Part shown: positions 16,431 to 24,681 of the stretch, one piece after another
Layout: every line of letters begins with the position of its first letter
How positions within the stretch are numbered: the stretch's first letter is position 1
Assembly: GCA_002352545.1 (NCBI GenBank)
Contig: DEIO01000020.1
Coordinates: 95,006 to 134,080 of the forward strand
Length of the DNA: 39,075 nt
Direction: 5' to 3'
From: Patescibacteria group bacterium UBA2772
Lineage (GTDB): Bacteria; Patescibacteriota; Minisyncoccia; Moranbacterales; DUUL01
Position numbers and translations under genes: made by a program
The notes under the pieces: generated by a model
Told to the model about the DNA's origin: nothing
The model's input: only the letters and a program-made list of their open reading frames with translations
Database searches by the model: none

Positions 16431-17901
16431 AATGTCATTTAAAAATGATAATGTCACCTTATACGTCAAATAGAAATGTCACCTTTGCTAGATAATGCTA
16501 AAATTATGAGTTAATCAAATAACTCTTAGCATTATGGAAAACCAACTAATAATTATGACTAATAAGGAAGCTCAAAGATATGAAATTATTAAAAATTTAA
16601 TTAATAAAAAAATAACTGGAGTTCAAGCAGCTAAACAGTTAAGTCTTTCGACTAGACAAATAAAAAGACTAAAAAAAAGCAGTTAAAGAACAAGGGATGG
16701 AAGGAATAATTCATGGAAATAGAGGAAAAGAAAGTAAGAAAAAAATACCTAAATTAATTAAAGCTAAAATAATTAATTTAATAGAAAGAAATTATTTAGA
16801 TTTTACTCCAGTTTTTGCTCAAGAAAAATTAGTGGAAAATCACAGAATTAAAATCAGTTATGGTTCAGTCAGAAATATTATGTTAGAAGAAGGCTTGTAT
16901 AAAATTAAAAAAAGAAAGAAGATCAGATATTTCTCTCAAAGACCCAGAAAAGACCACTGTGGAGAGTTGATTCAATTCGATGGTTCTTACCATAATTGGC
17001 TAGAAGGTAGAGCCTCGGAAGACGAACAATGTTTACTCTTAGCAGTCGATGATGCTACTGGTGACATAACACCAAGTTTAGATAAGAATGAAGGGATTCA
17101 GGCGGTATTCAGTTTTTGGAAAAACTATCTAACCAAGAAAGGTAAGCCCAAAGCTATCTATTTAGATAAATTCAGTACTTACAAGGTTAATCATAAAAAA
17201 TGCAGTTGATAACAAGGACTTTAAAACTCAATTTCAAAAAGCGATGCAAGAACTAGACATTGAAGTTGTCTTTGCTAATTCGCCCCAAGCCAAAGGAAAA
17301 GTGGAAAGAATGAATAAAACCTTACAAGATCGAAAGATTAAAGAAATGAGGTTGGCTAAGATAGATGATGTCAAAGAAGCCAATGAGTTTGTTAAAAAAG
17401 AATTTGTTGTTAAATTTAACAAAAAGTTTTCAGCTAAACCAAGCAAAAAACAAGATTTACATAGAAAACTAACTGATCAAGAAAGGAAAAAATTAAATAA
17501 TATCTTTTCTGTTAAAAACCAAAGAACTGTTAAGAATGATTTTACAATTCAATATTTAAATATATACTTTCAGTTAGACTAAATCCAACCCATTACTGTT
17601 TTTAGAAAAGACTCAATCACCATAGAAGAGCATTTAGATAAAACTATTCATATTTGTAAAAAAGATGCCTATCTTAATTTCAAAGAACTAACAGAAAAAC
17701 CAGTTAAAGAAATTGATTTAAAATTAGCAGCTATTACTCCCAATCGAATTCAATACACTCCACCTGCTGATCATCCTTGGCGAAGATTTATTGTTAAACA
17801 AAAATCAGAAAAAGTTAAAGTTTTTAAAAATTAATAAATTTCCGGAAGGGGACATTTTAATTTGACGAAAACAGGGGACATTTTTATTTGTAATTGACAT
17901 T
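16431..17901 (+). mobile_element. Decayed ISNCY-like insertion sequence, about 1.47 kb
   Basis: Bounded by imperfect terminal inverted repeats at 16431-16458 and 17874-17901; from TGTCA inward 21 of 26 positions match. Each end carries three TGTCA/TGTCC-type iterated motifs, probable transposase binding sites. Inside is one transposase gene with two frameshifts and one stop. No target duplication is clear. It sits between repeat copy C and the promoter of the gene at 18042. Confidence 0.75.
16534..17834 (+). pseudogene. ISNCY-like DDE transposase, frameshifted
   Basis: Three frames join into one transposase. The start at 16534 gives an N-terminal helix-turn-helix (TGVQAAKQLSLSTRQIKRLKK), then a shift at the A8 run near 16671-16678. 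The next frame carries IIHGNRGK and the catalytic core LIQFDGSYHNWLEGR (first Asp) and AIYLDKFSTYK (second Asp), then a shift at the A6 run near 17198. The last frame has ANSPQAKGKVERMNKTLQDR (Glu) and a C-terminal part that continues past an in-frame TAA (17580-17582) to 17834. All three catalytic acidic residues survive. Both shifts are +1 at A-runs, which could be decay or, for the first, slippage; the extra stop favours decay. Confidence 0.85.
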
Positions 17902-17914
17902 TTATGTAAAAAGC

Positions 17915-17943
17915 TTGACAAAAACTAAATTATAATATATAAT
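17915..17943 (+). promoter_or_regulatory. Perfect-consensus promoter of the gene at 18042
   Basis: TTGACA (17915-17920), 17-nt spacer, TATAAT (17938-17943), starting 14 nt outside the insertion sequence. The palindrome AAGTTAAA-G-TTTAACTT (about 17960-17976) follows near the start site and could be an operator or a 5' hairpin. Confidence 0.75.
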
Positions 17944-18041
17944 AAAATGTTAACTTTTAAGTTAAAGTTTAACTTTAAGAACATTTACAAGGTTATCACT
18001 AATCGAAGCCAAATAAACTACTAGCAAAAGGAGTAATTAAG

Positions 18042-18833
18042 ATGAATTTTTTTATTGACATGCCAACCCCGATGGACAAAGCATTGGAAAAAGTTTTTTC
18101 TCTTTTATTTGAATCCTGCTCTGTATGTAAAAACCATGAAGAAGCAGATCTCATAATCGTTAATGATAGAGAGACGCTGCAAAAAAACTTCAACACTGAT
18201 AAGTTCTTTGCAATTTTTTCAATCAAAGAAGTGGGAAGTCTTCCCGAAAATGCCCGCTGGATTCCGATTATTGAATACATCGTTCCCATGACAGAATATC
18301 TGGCGCAAATTAAGGAAAGCATTTCTTCAAAAAAGACAGTCAAAAAAAACTCAATCCAAACTGGAAAAGAATTTCAGCCATCAGAAGTTAATGAAAAATC
18401 CCAACGCATCTTGGTAATTGATGATACTCCTGATAATCTCAAATTGGCTATTGATCTCCTTGGCAATGATCATTTTTTAACACTTGCTTCGGGATTCGAC
18501 GAAGGATTAGAATTAATCAAAACTAATCAGTATGACGTCGTTCTATCAGACTGCCAAATGCTTCCTGAGACAAAAAAAACCGCACTGTCCATTGAAAATA
18601 TCACTATTGGTCAAACTGTTCATAATGGTATCTTTTTGATTTTCCACGCAACTAAACGTGGAACCCGAGTTGCCATTGTAACCGATGCCAATCATCACAT
18701 GGACTGGGTATCTGCTCTCTTTGATGATAAAGACCTCCGTGAACCCCAAGAAGTAAACGGGCAACCTGTTTTGTTTATAAATTATATAAACAAAAGATGG
18801 GATAAAGCCTTGAAAAAAATTAACGCGCTGTAA
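18042..18833 (+). CDS. Receiver-like protein with N-terminal extension
   Basis: 263 residues. Residues 1-95 form an unassigned alpha/beta domain with DLIIVND at about 36-42. A charged linker follows. Residues 121-225 look like a receiver: RILVIDDTPDNLKLA (D127, D128), VVLSD with likely phosphoacceptor D170, and AIVTD with switch threonine T214. The usual C-terminal lysine is not evident and the tail (INYINKRWDKALKKIN) is basic. No DNA-binding domain is visible, so it may signal by protein contact. AAAGGAG precedes the ATG; a terminator and repeat copy D follow. No kinase is nearby. Confidence 0.75.
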   Translation: MNFFIDMPTPMDKALEKVFSLLFESCSVCKNHEEADLIIVNDRETLQKNFNTDKFFAIFSIKEVGSLPENARWIPIIEYIVPMTEYLAQIKESISSKKTVKKNSIQTGKEFQPSEVNEKSQRILVIDDTPDNLKLAIDLLGNDHFLTLASGFDEGLELIKTNQYDVVLSDCQMLPETKKTALSIENITIGQTVHNGIFLIFHATKRGTRVAIVTDANHHMDWVSALFDDKDLREPQEVNGQPVLFINYINKRWDKALKKINAL

Positions 18834-18843
18834 AATAGCGAAT

Positions 18844-18887
18844 AACCGTTCAACAGAAAACCAATCTTGTCTGAGCGGTTTTCTTTT
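18844..18887 (+). terminator. Terminator after the receiver-like gene
   Basis: AACCGTTCA pairs with TGAGCGGTT (one G-T pair), then TTCTTTT. Confidence 0.75.
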
Positions 18888-18896
18888 ACACAAAAG

Positions 18897-18926
18897 CAGT
18901 TCGAACATCGTCTGGTAGGGGGAGCT
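18897..18926 (+). repeat. Island repeat copy D
   Basis: CAGTTCGAACATCGTCTG then GTAGGGGGAGCT, 64 nt after a stop codon. A weak, decayed hairpin (GCCTTT ... AGGGGG, T5) follows. The stretch 18970-19044 is T-rich and shows nothing else. Confidence 0.65.
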
Positions 18927-19044
18927 AATGCCTTTAAAAGCCTTTACTTAGGGGGTTTTTATTTTATTTATTAGTTTTCATTTTTGTATTTTATTTTTTG
19001 CTCATTTTTAGTTTATTGTTTTGCTTAAGTGTTTCTTTAAACCC

Positions 19045-19343
19045 CTAAACAACTAAGACTACCAAAAAGCAATTAGAGAAGCTTCTCTAATTGCTTTTTC
19101 CTTGGACTAGTTTGGGCTAGTTTATTTTCTTAAAACTTTTGATAACTTTAACAATCTCGGCTGAATTAGTAGCAAGATTTTCTTTTGACTCATCAATAAC
19201 TAAATGAAAAGAAAAAACATAGTTATTCTTTTGACCTATAATTTCGTAAATTCTTTGTGTACTCATTCCGTAACTTTCATAAACAATCACTTCCCATTCC
19301 CCAATTTTTTCAAGTCTTGGATTTGGATCTGGATTATCACTCC
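19045..19343. repeat. 299-bp direct repeat, right copy
   Basis: Partner of 12962-13260, in the same orientation and of identical length. Its first part is the terminator palindrome 19064-19099 (AAGCAATTAGAGAAGC self-complementary, with A- and T-runs). Confidence 0.9.
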
Positions 19344-19398
19344 TTTTTTTTACTTTTTCTTTTCTATCTACCAAATGACAACTATTGAAGCTTGGCAT
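19117..19398 (-). pseudogene. Truncated copy of the membrane-anchored protein gene
   Basis: The C-terminal 74 codons match those of the gene at 13034-13903 (from SDNPDPNPRLEKIGEWE onward) with 8 amino-acid differences. Upstream of that the frame is unrelated (MPSFNSCHLVDRKEKV) and ends 5 nt from a strong terminator. The signal anchor, coiled coil and first half of the globular domain are missing. A fragment left by duplication or recombination is the simplest reading. It has no visible promoter of its own. Confidence 0.8.
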
Positions 19399-19402
19399 AT
19401 AG

Positions 19403-19446
19403 AAAACCCCTTTTTGGATGAATCTTCATCCAAAAGGGGTTTTTTA
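19403..19446. terminator. Strong bidirectional terminator upstream of dnaE
   Basis: AAAACCCCTTTTTGGATGAA pairs with TTCATCCAAAAGGGGTTTT (one bulged base), T-run on the right and A-run on the left. It would stop read-through from the island into dnaE. Confidence 0.85.
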
Positions 19447-19474
19447 CAACACAACTTCTTTCAAAAATCAAACA

Positions 19475-19503
19475 TTGAAAACTATCCGATAAAATTGTAT
19501 AAT
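19475..19503 (+). promoter_or_regulatory. Promoter of dnaE
   Basis: TTGAAA (19475-19480), 17-nt spacer, TATAAT (19498-19503), about 80 nt before the ATG. Confidence 0.65.
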
Positions 19504-19584
19504 CAAGAATACTGAAGTAAAAGCTGTTTGGGGAATCCCTAGAAGGCTTTCTTATTTAATGAGAAAATCACAGCCAACCACACC

Positions 19585-22500
19585 ATGCCATCAAAACAAA
19601 AATTCACTCATCTTCATGTTCATACTCACTACAGTTTGCTAGACGGTTTAGGGAAAATCGATGATCTTTTGGACCGTGCGAAAGAACTTGGAATGGATTC
19701 GCTTGCCATCACTGATCATGGAACAATGTATGGTGTTCCTGAATTTTATGACAAAGCAACTCAAAGAGGAATCAAACCAATTCTGGGCTGTGAAATGTAT
19801 GTAGCACCTAATGGACTTCACAACAAGCAACCTCGCATTGATGAAGATCGCTATCATCTAACCCTTCTTTCTGAAACAGATGAGGGCTATCACAACCTAA
19901 TGAAGCTCACAACGATTGCTCATCTTGAAGGATTCTATTATAAACCAAGAATCGATCTTTCTGTCTTAAAAAAACATGCAAAAGGTATAATTGCTCTTAG
20001 TGGTTGTGTTCAAGGAGAAATTCCACAACTTGTAATCGCTGGAAAATATGAAGACGCTAAAAATAAAGCTCTTGAATATCAAGAAATTATGGGGAAAGGA
20101 AACTTTTTTCTTGAAATCCAATACCTACCAGCATTAGACAAACAAACAATTTCAAATAACGGACTTATTAAAATCTCCGAAGAAACTGGGATTCCTCTTG
20201 TAGCCTCAGCTGACCTTCATTATGTATATCTTGAAGACAAAGATGTTCAAGATATTCTTCTTTGTCTTCAAACTGGAAGAAAAAAAGATGAACCGAATCG
20301 AATGAGCATGATGGATTTCGATTTATATCTAAAAAGTCCAGAAGAGATGTGTGAATGTTTTAAAGATACTCCCATAGCTATTGAGAATACTCAAAAAATT
20401 GCTGAGCGATGCAACGTAACAATTGAATTTGGCAACACAAAACTTCCTCATTTTGATGTTCCAGAAGGTTTCACTGCAGATTCATATCTCTTGCATCTCT
20501 GCAAAAAAGGAATCAAACGAAGATATAAAGAAGGAGAATATGTCAAAGAACATGAAGAGAGATTAGCTTTTGAACTTGGAGTAATTTCAAGAATGGGCTT
20601 CTCTGGTTATTTCTTGATTGTGCAAGATTTTATGAACTGGGCAAAAGAGCAAGGAATCGTTGTTGGACCTGGGCGTGGAAGCGCTGCTGGAAGTTTTGTT
20701 TCCTATCTAACAGGAATTACGAATCTTGATCCTTTGGAATATGATTTGCTTTTTGAACGTTTTTTAAATCCAGATAGAATATCCATGCCTGATGTTGATG
20801 CTGATTTTGCAGATCATCGTCGAGATGAAGTTTTGCAATATTGCCGCAAAAAATATGGCTACGATCATGTTGCTCAAATCATCACTTTTGGAACAATGGC
20901 TGCACGAGTTGCAATTCGTGACGTAGGTCGTGTTTTGGATATTGAATACAGCTATTGTGATAAACTGGCAAAGATGATTCCTCAATTCACTACTCTGCCA
21001 AAAGCCTTAGAAACTTCAAAAGAGTTGATAATGGAATACAACGGAAATGCTAATGCTAAGAGAATTCTCGATGCAGCTTTGCGTCTTGAAGGAGTTGCTC
21101 GTCATGCTTCCATTCATGCTTGTGGAGTTGTAATTACTGCTGAACCTGTTGTAGAATATTCTCCTTTACAATACATGACCGGAAAAAAAGGCTCTGAACC
21201 ATCAATTGTTACTCAATATGCATCCTCTTCCAAGGCTTCTTACGTAGAAAAAATCGGTCTATTAAAGATGGATTTTTTGGGACTTAAAAACCTTACGATT
21301 ATTGAAAATGCGCTAAAAGTTATTGAAAAAACGACTGGTGACGTAATCAATATCGACGAGCTTCCTCTTAATGATATCGAGACCTATAAACTGCTACAAG
21401 AAGGTGGCACAACTGGAGTTTTTCAATTGGAATCTTCCGGGATGAAAAGATATCTGAAAAAATTAAAACCAAGTGTATTTGAAGATATCATTGCGATGGT
21501 AGCACTCTATCGTCCAGGGCCAATGGAATGGATACCTGATTTTATTGATGGAAAGCATGGAAAGCGAAAAATTGATTATTTCCATCCAAAACTAAAGCCT
21601 ATTATTGAAAATACCTATGGTGTTGTTGTCTATCAAGAGCAAGTGATGAAGATCTCTCAAACACTGGCTGGTTTCACCCCTGGTGAAGCAGATGTCTTGC
21701 GAAAAGCGATGGGAAAGAAAATTGTTGAGATGATTGAGAAACAAAAACAAAAATTCATCGAAGGTTGTATAAAAAATAATGTTTCTAAAGAGCTTGCAAC
21801 TAAGGTCTTCTCTTTTATTGAGCCTTTCGCTGGCTATGGATTCAATCGATCACATGCTGCTTGCTATGCGCTTATTGGCTATCAAACAGCTTTCCTAAAA
21901 GCTCACTACCCTGCCCAGTTTGTAGCAGCTCTTTTGAACTCTGACAAAGATGATATTGATCGAATTGCAATTGAAATTGAAGAAGCTCGAGAAATGGGAA
22001 TTGAAGTTCTTCCACCTGACGTAAATGAAAGTTTCAGAGATTTTGCAGTAATCTTGCCAGACGAAAAGATTAAGGATGATAAAATAAAGATTCGTTTTGG
22101 ACTTGAAGCGATTAAGGGTGTTGGGACACACATCGCTGAGAGAATTATTGAGGAAAGAAAAAAAGGTGGACAATTCAAAGATATCATTGACCTTCTAGAG
22201 CGAGTACAAGATAAAGATATGAACAAAAAATCACTTGAAGCACTTGCAATGAGTGGTGCTCTGGACAGTATTATTGCCAGAAATAAAGTCATCAAAAATG
22301 TTGAGACTCTTCTTAATTATGCAAAAGAATTTCAGAAAAATGCATTAGCTGGACAACCTTCTTTATTTGGAATGTTGGACGAAGGAAGTGCAAGTATTCC
22401 AAAAATTACACTTATTGAAGCAGACGCTGTTCCAAAAAAACAACGATTATCTTGGGAAAAAACTCTTTTAGGACTCTATATTTCAGATCACCCTTTGCGA

Positions 22501-23154
22501 GGATATCAAGATTATTTCAAAAAATTCTCAACTCCAATTCGCGAGCTTTCCACAGAACATGTCAATAAAAAAATCACAGTTGGAGGAATTATCACAAAAA
22601 TGCAGAAGGTTTATACAAGAAGAAATCAGTTAATGTTTTTTGCAACGATTGAAGATGGGATAGGCAAAATTGAAGCACTGATTTTTCCAAAAACAGTCGA
22701 GCGAACTGGAGACATTTGGGTTGAAGAAAAAATCCTTTTGCTAACCGGGAAACTTTCCGAAAAAGATGATGAGTTGAAACTCCTTGTAGAAGAAGCCTTG
22801 GAAGTAGATGAAAAAGAACTTTGGGAGTATAAAAAGAAAGAAATCAAAGAGAAAACCCCTATTGAGAATAAATTCAAGAAGAATCATATTCCTTCATCGA
22901 TTTCCCCCACAGCTTCAAAAGAAGAATCTATCAAGAAAAATATCTTAATAACAATCAACAACGGTTGTGACCAAGCTACATTACAAAAAATTTCAAAAAC
23001 TCTGCTCGCAAACAAAAAAGGGCTTTGTAGCGTTTTTATAACCTCCCCTGAAATTGGAGGAAAACTTGAAACTCCTCATCGTATCACTTTTAATCTTGAT
23101 ACAATCGACAAAATCAAAGCGATTGTTGGAAATGAAAATGTAGTTTTCGAATAG
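19585..23154 (+). CDS. dnaE: DNA polymerase III subunit alpha
   Basis: 1189 residues, the replicative C-family polymerase (DnaE1 type). N-terminal PHP domain with HLHVHTHYSLLDG at 9-21. Palm with PDVDADF (catalytic D403, D405) and the third aspartate in KMDFLGLKNL near 563. Further motifs are VGPGRGSAAGS, ALYRPGPM and GYGFNRSHAACYA. A helix-hairpin-helix region (AIKGVGTHIAERI) and an OB fold (about 985-1065, ITVGGIITKMQKV) follow. The last 110 residues look like the usual tau-binding tail. No strong ribosome binding site precedes the ATG. Intact, with its own promoter and terminator, and it marks the right edge of the accessory island. Confidence 0.97.
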   Translation: MPSKQKFTHLHVHTHYSLLDGLGKIDDLLDRAKELGMDSLAITDHGTMYGVPEFYDKATQRGIKPILGCEMYVAPNGLHNKQPRIDEDRYHLTLLSETDEGYHNLMKLTTIAHLEGFYYKPRIDLSVLKKHAKGIIALSGCVQGEIPQLVIAGKYEDAKNKALEYQEIMGKGNFFLEIQYLPALDKQTISNNGLIKISEETGIPLVASADLHYVYLEDKDVQDILLCLQTGRKKDEPNRMSMMDFDLYLKSPEEMCECFKDTPIAIENTQKIAERCNVTIEFGNTKLPHFDVPEGFTADSYLLHLCKKGIKRRYKEGEYVKEHEERLAFELGVISRMGFSGYFLIVQDFMNWAKEQGIVVGPGRGSAAGSFVSYLTGITNLDPLEYDLLFERFLNPDRISMPDVDADFADHRRDEVLQYCRKKYGYDHVAQIITFGTMAARVAIRDVGRVLDIEYSYCDKLAKMIPQFTTLPKALETSKELIMEYNGNANAKRILDAALRLEGVARHASIHACGVVITAEPVVEYSPLQYMTGKKGSEPSIVTQYASSSKASYVEKIGLLKMDFLGLKNLTIIENALKVIEKTTGDVINIDELPLNDIETYKLLQEGGTTGVFQLESSGMKRYLKKLKPSVFEDIIAMVALYRPGPMEWIPDFIDGKHGKRKIDYFHPKLKPIIENTYGVVVYQEQVMKISQTLAGFTPGEADVLRKAMGKKIVEMIEKQKQKFIEGCIKNNVSKELATKVFSFIEPFAGYGFNRSHAACYALIGYQTAFLKAHYPAQFVAALLNSDKDDIDRIAIEIEEAREMGIEVLPPDVNESFRDFAVILPDEKIKDDKIKIRFGLEAIKGVGTHIAERIIEERKKGGQFKDIIDLLERVQDKDMNKKSLEALAMSGALDSIIARNKVIKNVETLLNYAKEFQKNALAGQPSLFGMLDEGSASIPKITLIEADAVPKKQRLSWEKTLLGLYISDHPLRGYQDYFKKFSTPIRELSTEHVNKKITVGGIITKMQKVYTRRNQLMFFATIEDGIGKIEALIFPKTVERTGDIWVEEKILLLTGKLSEKDDELKLLVEEALEVDEKELWEYKKKEIKEKTPIENKFKKNHIPSSISPTASKEESIKKNILITINNGCDQATLQKISKTLLANKKGLCSVFITSPEIGGKLETPHRITFNLDTIDKIKAIVGNENVVFE

Positions 23155-23172
23155 CATCAAACCCATTCTTTA

Positions 23173-23211
23173 GATAATAAAAAACAGACCAACCGTCTGT
23201 TTTTTATTATC
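23173..23211. terminator. Terminator of dnaE
   Basis: GATAATAAAAAACAGAC pairs with GTCTGTTTTTTATTATC around a 5-nt loop; works on either strand. Confidence 0.88.
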
Positions 23212-23216
23212 CCCAT

Positions 23217-23256
23217 TTTGAGCATAGTGATATCTATAGATGTCACTATGCTCAAA
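23217..23256. repeat. Near-perfect 40-bp palindrome
   Basis: TTTGAGCATAGTGA (23217-23230) and TCACTATGCTCAAA (23243-23256) are exact complements; the 12-nt centre contains the palindrome ATCTATAGAT. No T-run. It lies between dnaE and the convergent DUF2130 gene. Confidence 0.7.
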
Positions 23257-23281
23257 TCGAAATTGCAATACACTTATATTT

Positions 23282-24556
23282 CTACACTAATCTATTGATA
23301 TCAGAAAATTTGTTTGTCATTGTGGGATTGCCGCGTGTCAATCTTTTAATTGTCAAATCCTCCGCCTTGTTATTAGCAAGACGTAGATTGTTTTCAGAAG
23401 ATAACAAAGCATCTCTAGTTTTTTGGAGATGATTAATGATCTTATCTATTTCCTCAATAGCAGTCTTGAACTTACGACTTGCTAAATCATAGTTTTTTGC
23501 AAATCCATCTTTGAATTTATCCAGGTTGTCTTCAAAATTCGTAATGTCTATGTTTTGATTCTTTATTAAAGCAAGTTCAGCTTTATACTTAAGTGAATTC
23601 AGAGCTGCGTTGCGTAACAACGTTATAATAGGAACAAAAAATTGTGGCCGAATCACATACATCTTGGGATATTTATGTGACACATCAACGATACCAGTGT
23701 TATATAATTCATTTTCAGCTTCCAAAAGTGTTACCAAAACAGCATATTCACATTTTTTCTCGTTACGATCCTTATCAAGCTCACGCAAAAAATCTTCATT
23801 CCGATGCTTTGTAGCAGTTTCGTCACCTTCATTTTTCATTTCAAACATAATAGAGACACTTTCGTTGCCAAATTCATCAGCTTCTCGATAAATATAGTCA
23901 CCTTTGCTACCAGTTTTAATGTCATTATCTTTTTCAAAATATGAGTCCTGAAAACCAATTGCTCGAAGTTTGTTAAATTCGTTTTCACAATGTTGCTCAA
24001 GCGTCTCACCTATCATCTTTGTTGAAAGCTTGACCTTCATATCTTTTCGAAGTGCAATCTCCTCATCTTTCATTTTGATAATGTCATCTTTAGTCTTGAG
24101 TTCAATCGCATATTTCTCCCTCAATGAGGTTTCAAGCAACTGTTTCTCAGTGTCTTTACCCTTTAATTCACCAGCAAGTTCATCGTATTCTTTTTCAATT
24201 TTATTAACAGCCTTTTCAATAGCAAGTTTTTTCTCAAGCTCTGCATTATTTATCCTTGATTTGATTTCAAACAATTCGGTCTCTTTCAACCTAGCAAGCT
24301 CAGACAACTCTCGGTCTTTACTAGCTTTTAGTTTAGCTATTTCTGCCTCTTTCCTTGCAAAATCTGACTGCAATTCTTTCTCAATATTTGCTCTGGCAAG
24401 ACGCACTGCACTTTCCTTGCTTTCATTGAATATGCGCTCTCTCTCTGCTAATTCCTTGCTGAATTCTTCGTCACGAACTTGTTTGAGAATATCAGCAAAA
24501 CCAGTTTCGTCAATCTTGAAAGTGGTTTTACAATTAGGACATATAATTTCGTTCAT
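23282..24556 (-). CDS. DUF2130 family protein (coiled coil plus nuclease-like domain)
   Basis: 424 residues. A CPNC motif (6-9) opens the protein, probably half of a zinc site. Residues 25-185 are a long charged coiled coil. Residues 195-340 contain GSKGDYIYRE and SIMFEMKNE, an arrangement like the D ... ExK core of PD-(D/E)XK nucleases, which is how DUF2130 has been described. The C-terminus is again helical. The family is widespread and its role is not established; a DNA-processing or phage-related role is only a guess. It has a good promoter and stands alone, convergent with dnaE. Confidence 0.82.
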   Translation of the reverse strand: MNEIICPNCKTTFKIDETGFADILKQVRDEEFSKELAERERIFNESKESAVRLARANIEKELQSDFARKEAEIAKLKASKDRELSELARLKETELFEIKSRINNAELEKKLAIEKAVNKIEKEYDELAGELKGKDTEKQLLETSLREKYAIELKTKDDIIKMKDEEIALRKDMKVKLSTKMIGETLEQHCENEFNKLRAIGFQDSYFEKDNDIKTGSKGDYIYREADEFGNESVSIMFEMKNEGDETATKHRNEDFLRELDKDRNEKKCEYAVLVTLLEAENELYNTGIVDVSHKYPKMYVIRPQFFVPIITLLRNAALNSLKYKAELALIKNQNIDITNFEDNLDKFKDGFAKNYDLASRKFKTAIEEIDKIINHLQKTRDALLSSENNLRLANNKAEDLTIKRLTRGNPTMTNKFSDINRLV

Positions 24557-24649
24557 ATTAGCTTTTTTAATTCTAAAATAGATCTTTTCTTCTCAAAACT
24601 CATCATCTATCAATCTTTAGCGGTTACTTATGTCTGAAGTTTATTTGTT

Positions 24650-24678
24650 ATTATAGCAAAGTCCATACATCATTCCAA
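24650..24678 (-). promoter_or_regulatory. Promoter of the DUF2130 gene
   Basis: On the minus strand TTGGAA (24673-24678), 17-nt spacer, TATAAT (24650-24655); leader of about 90 nt. Confidence 0.55.
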
Positions 24679-24681
24679 CTC

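Noticed and set aside
10220..18926. Classical integron attC sites
   Set aside because: The copies lack the GTTRRRY/RYYYAAC core pair and no integron integrase is in the window; only the layout is integron-like.
12962..19343. Diversity-generating retroelement template/variable repeat pair
   Set aside because: Differences between the two 299-bp copies are not adenine-directed, both copies are diverged throughout, and no reverse transcriptase is present.
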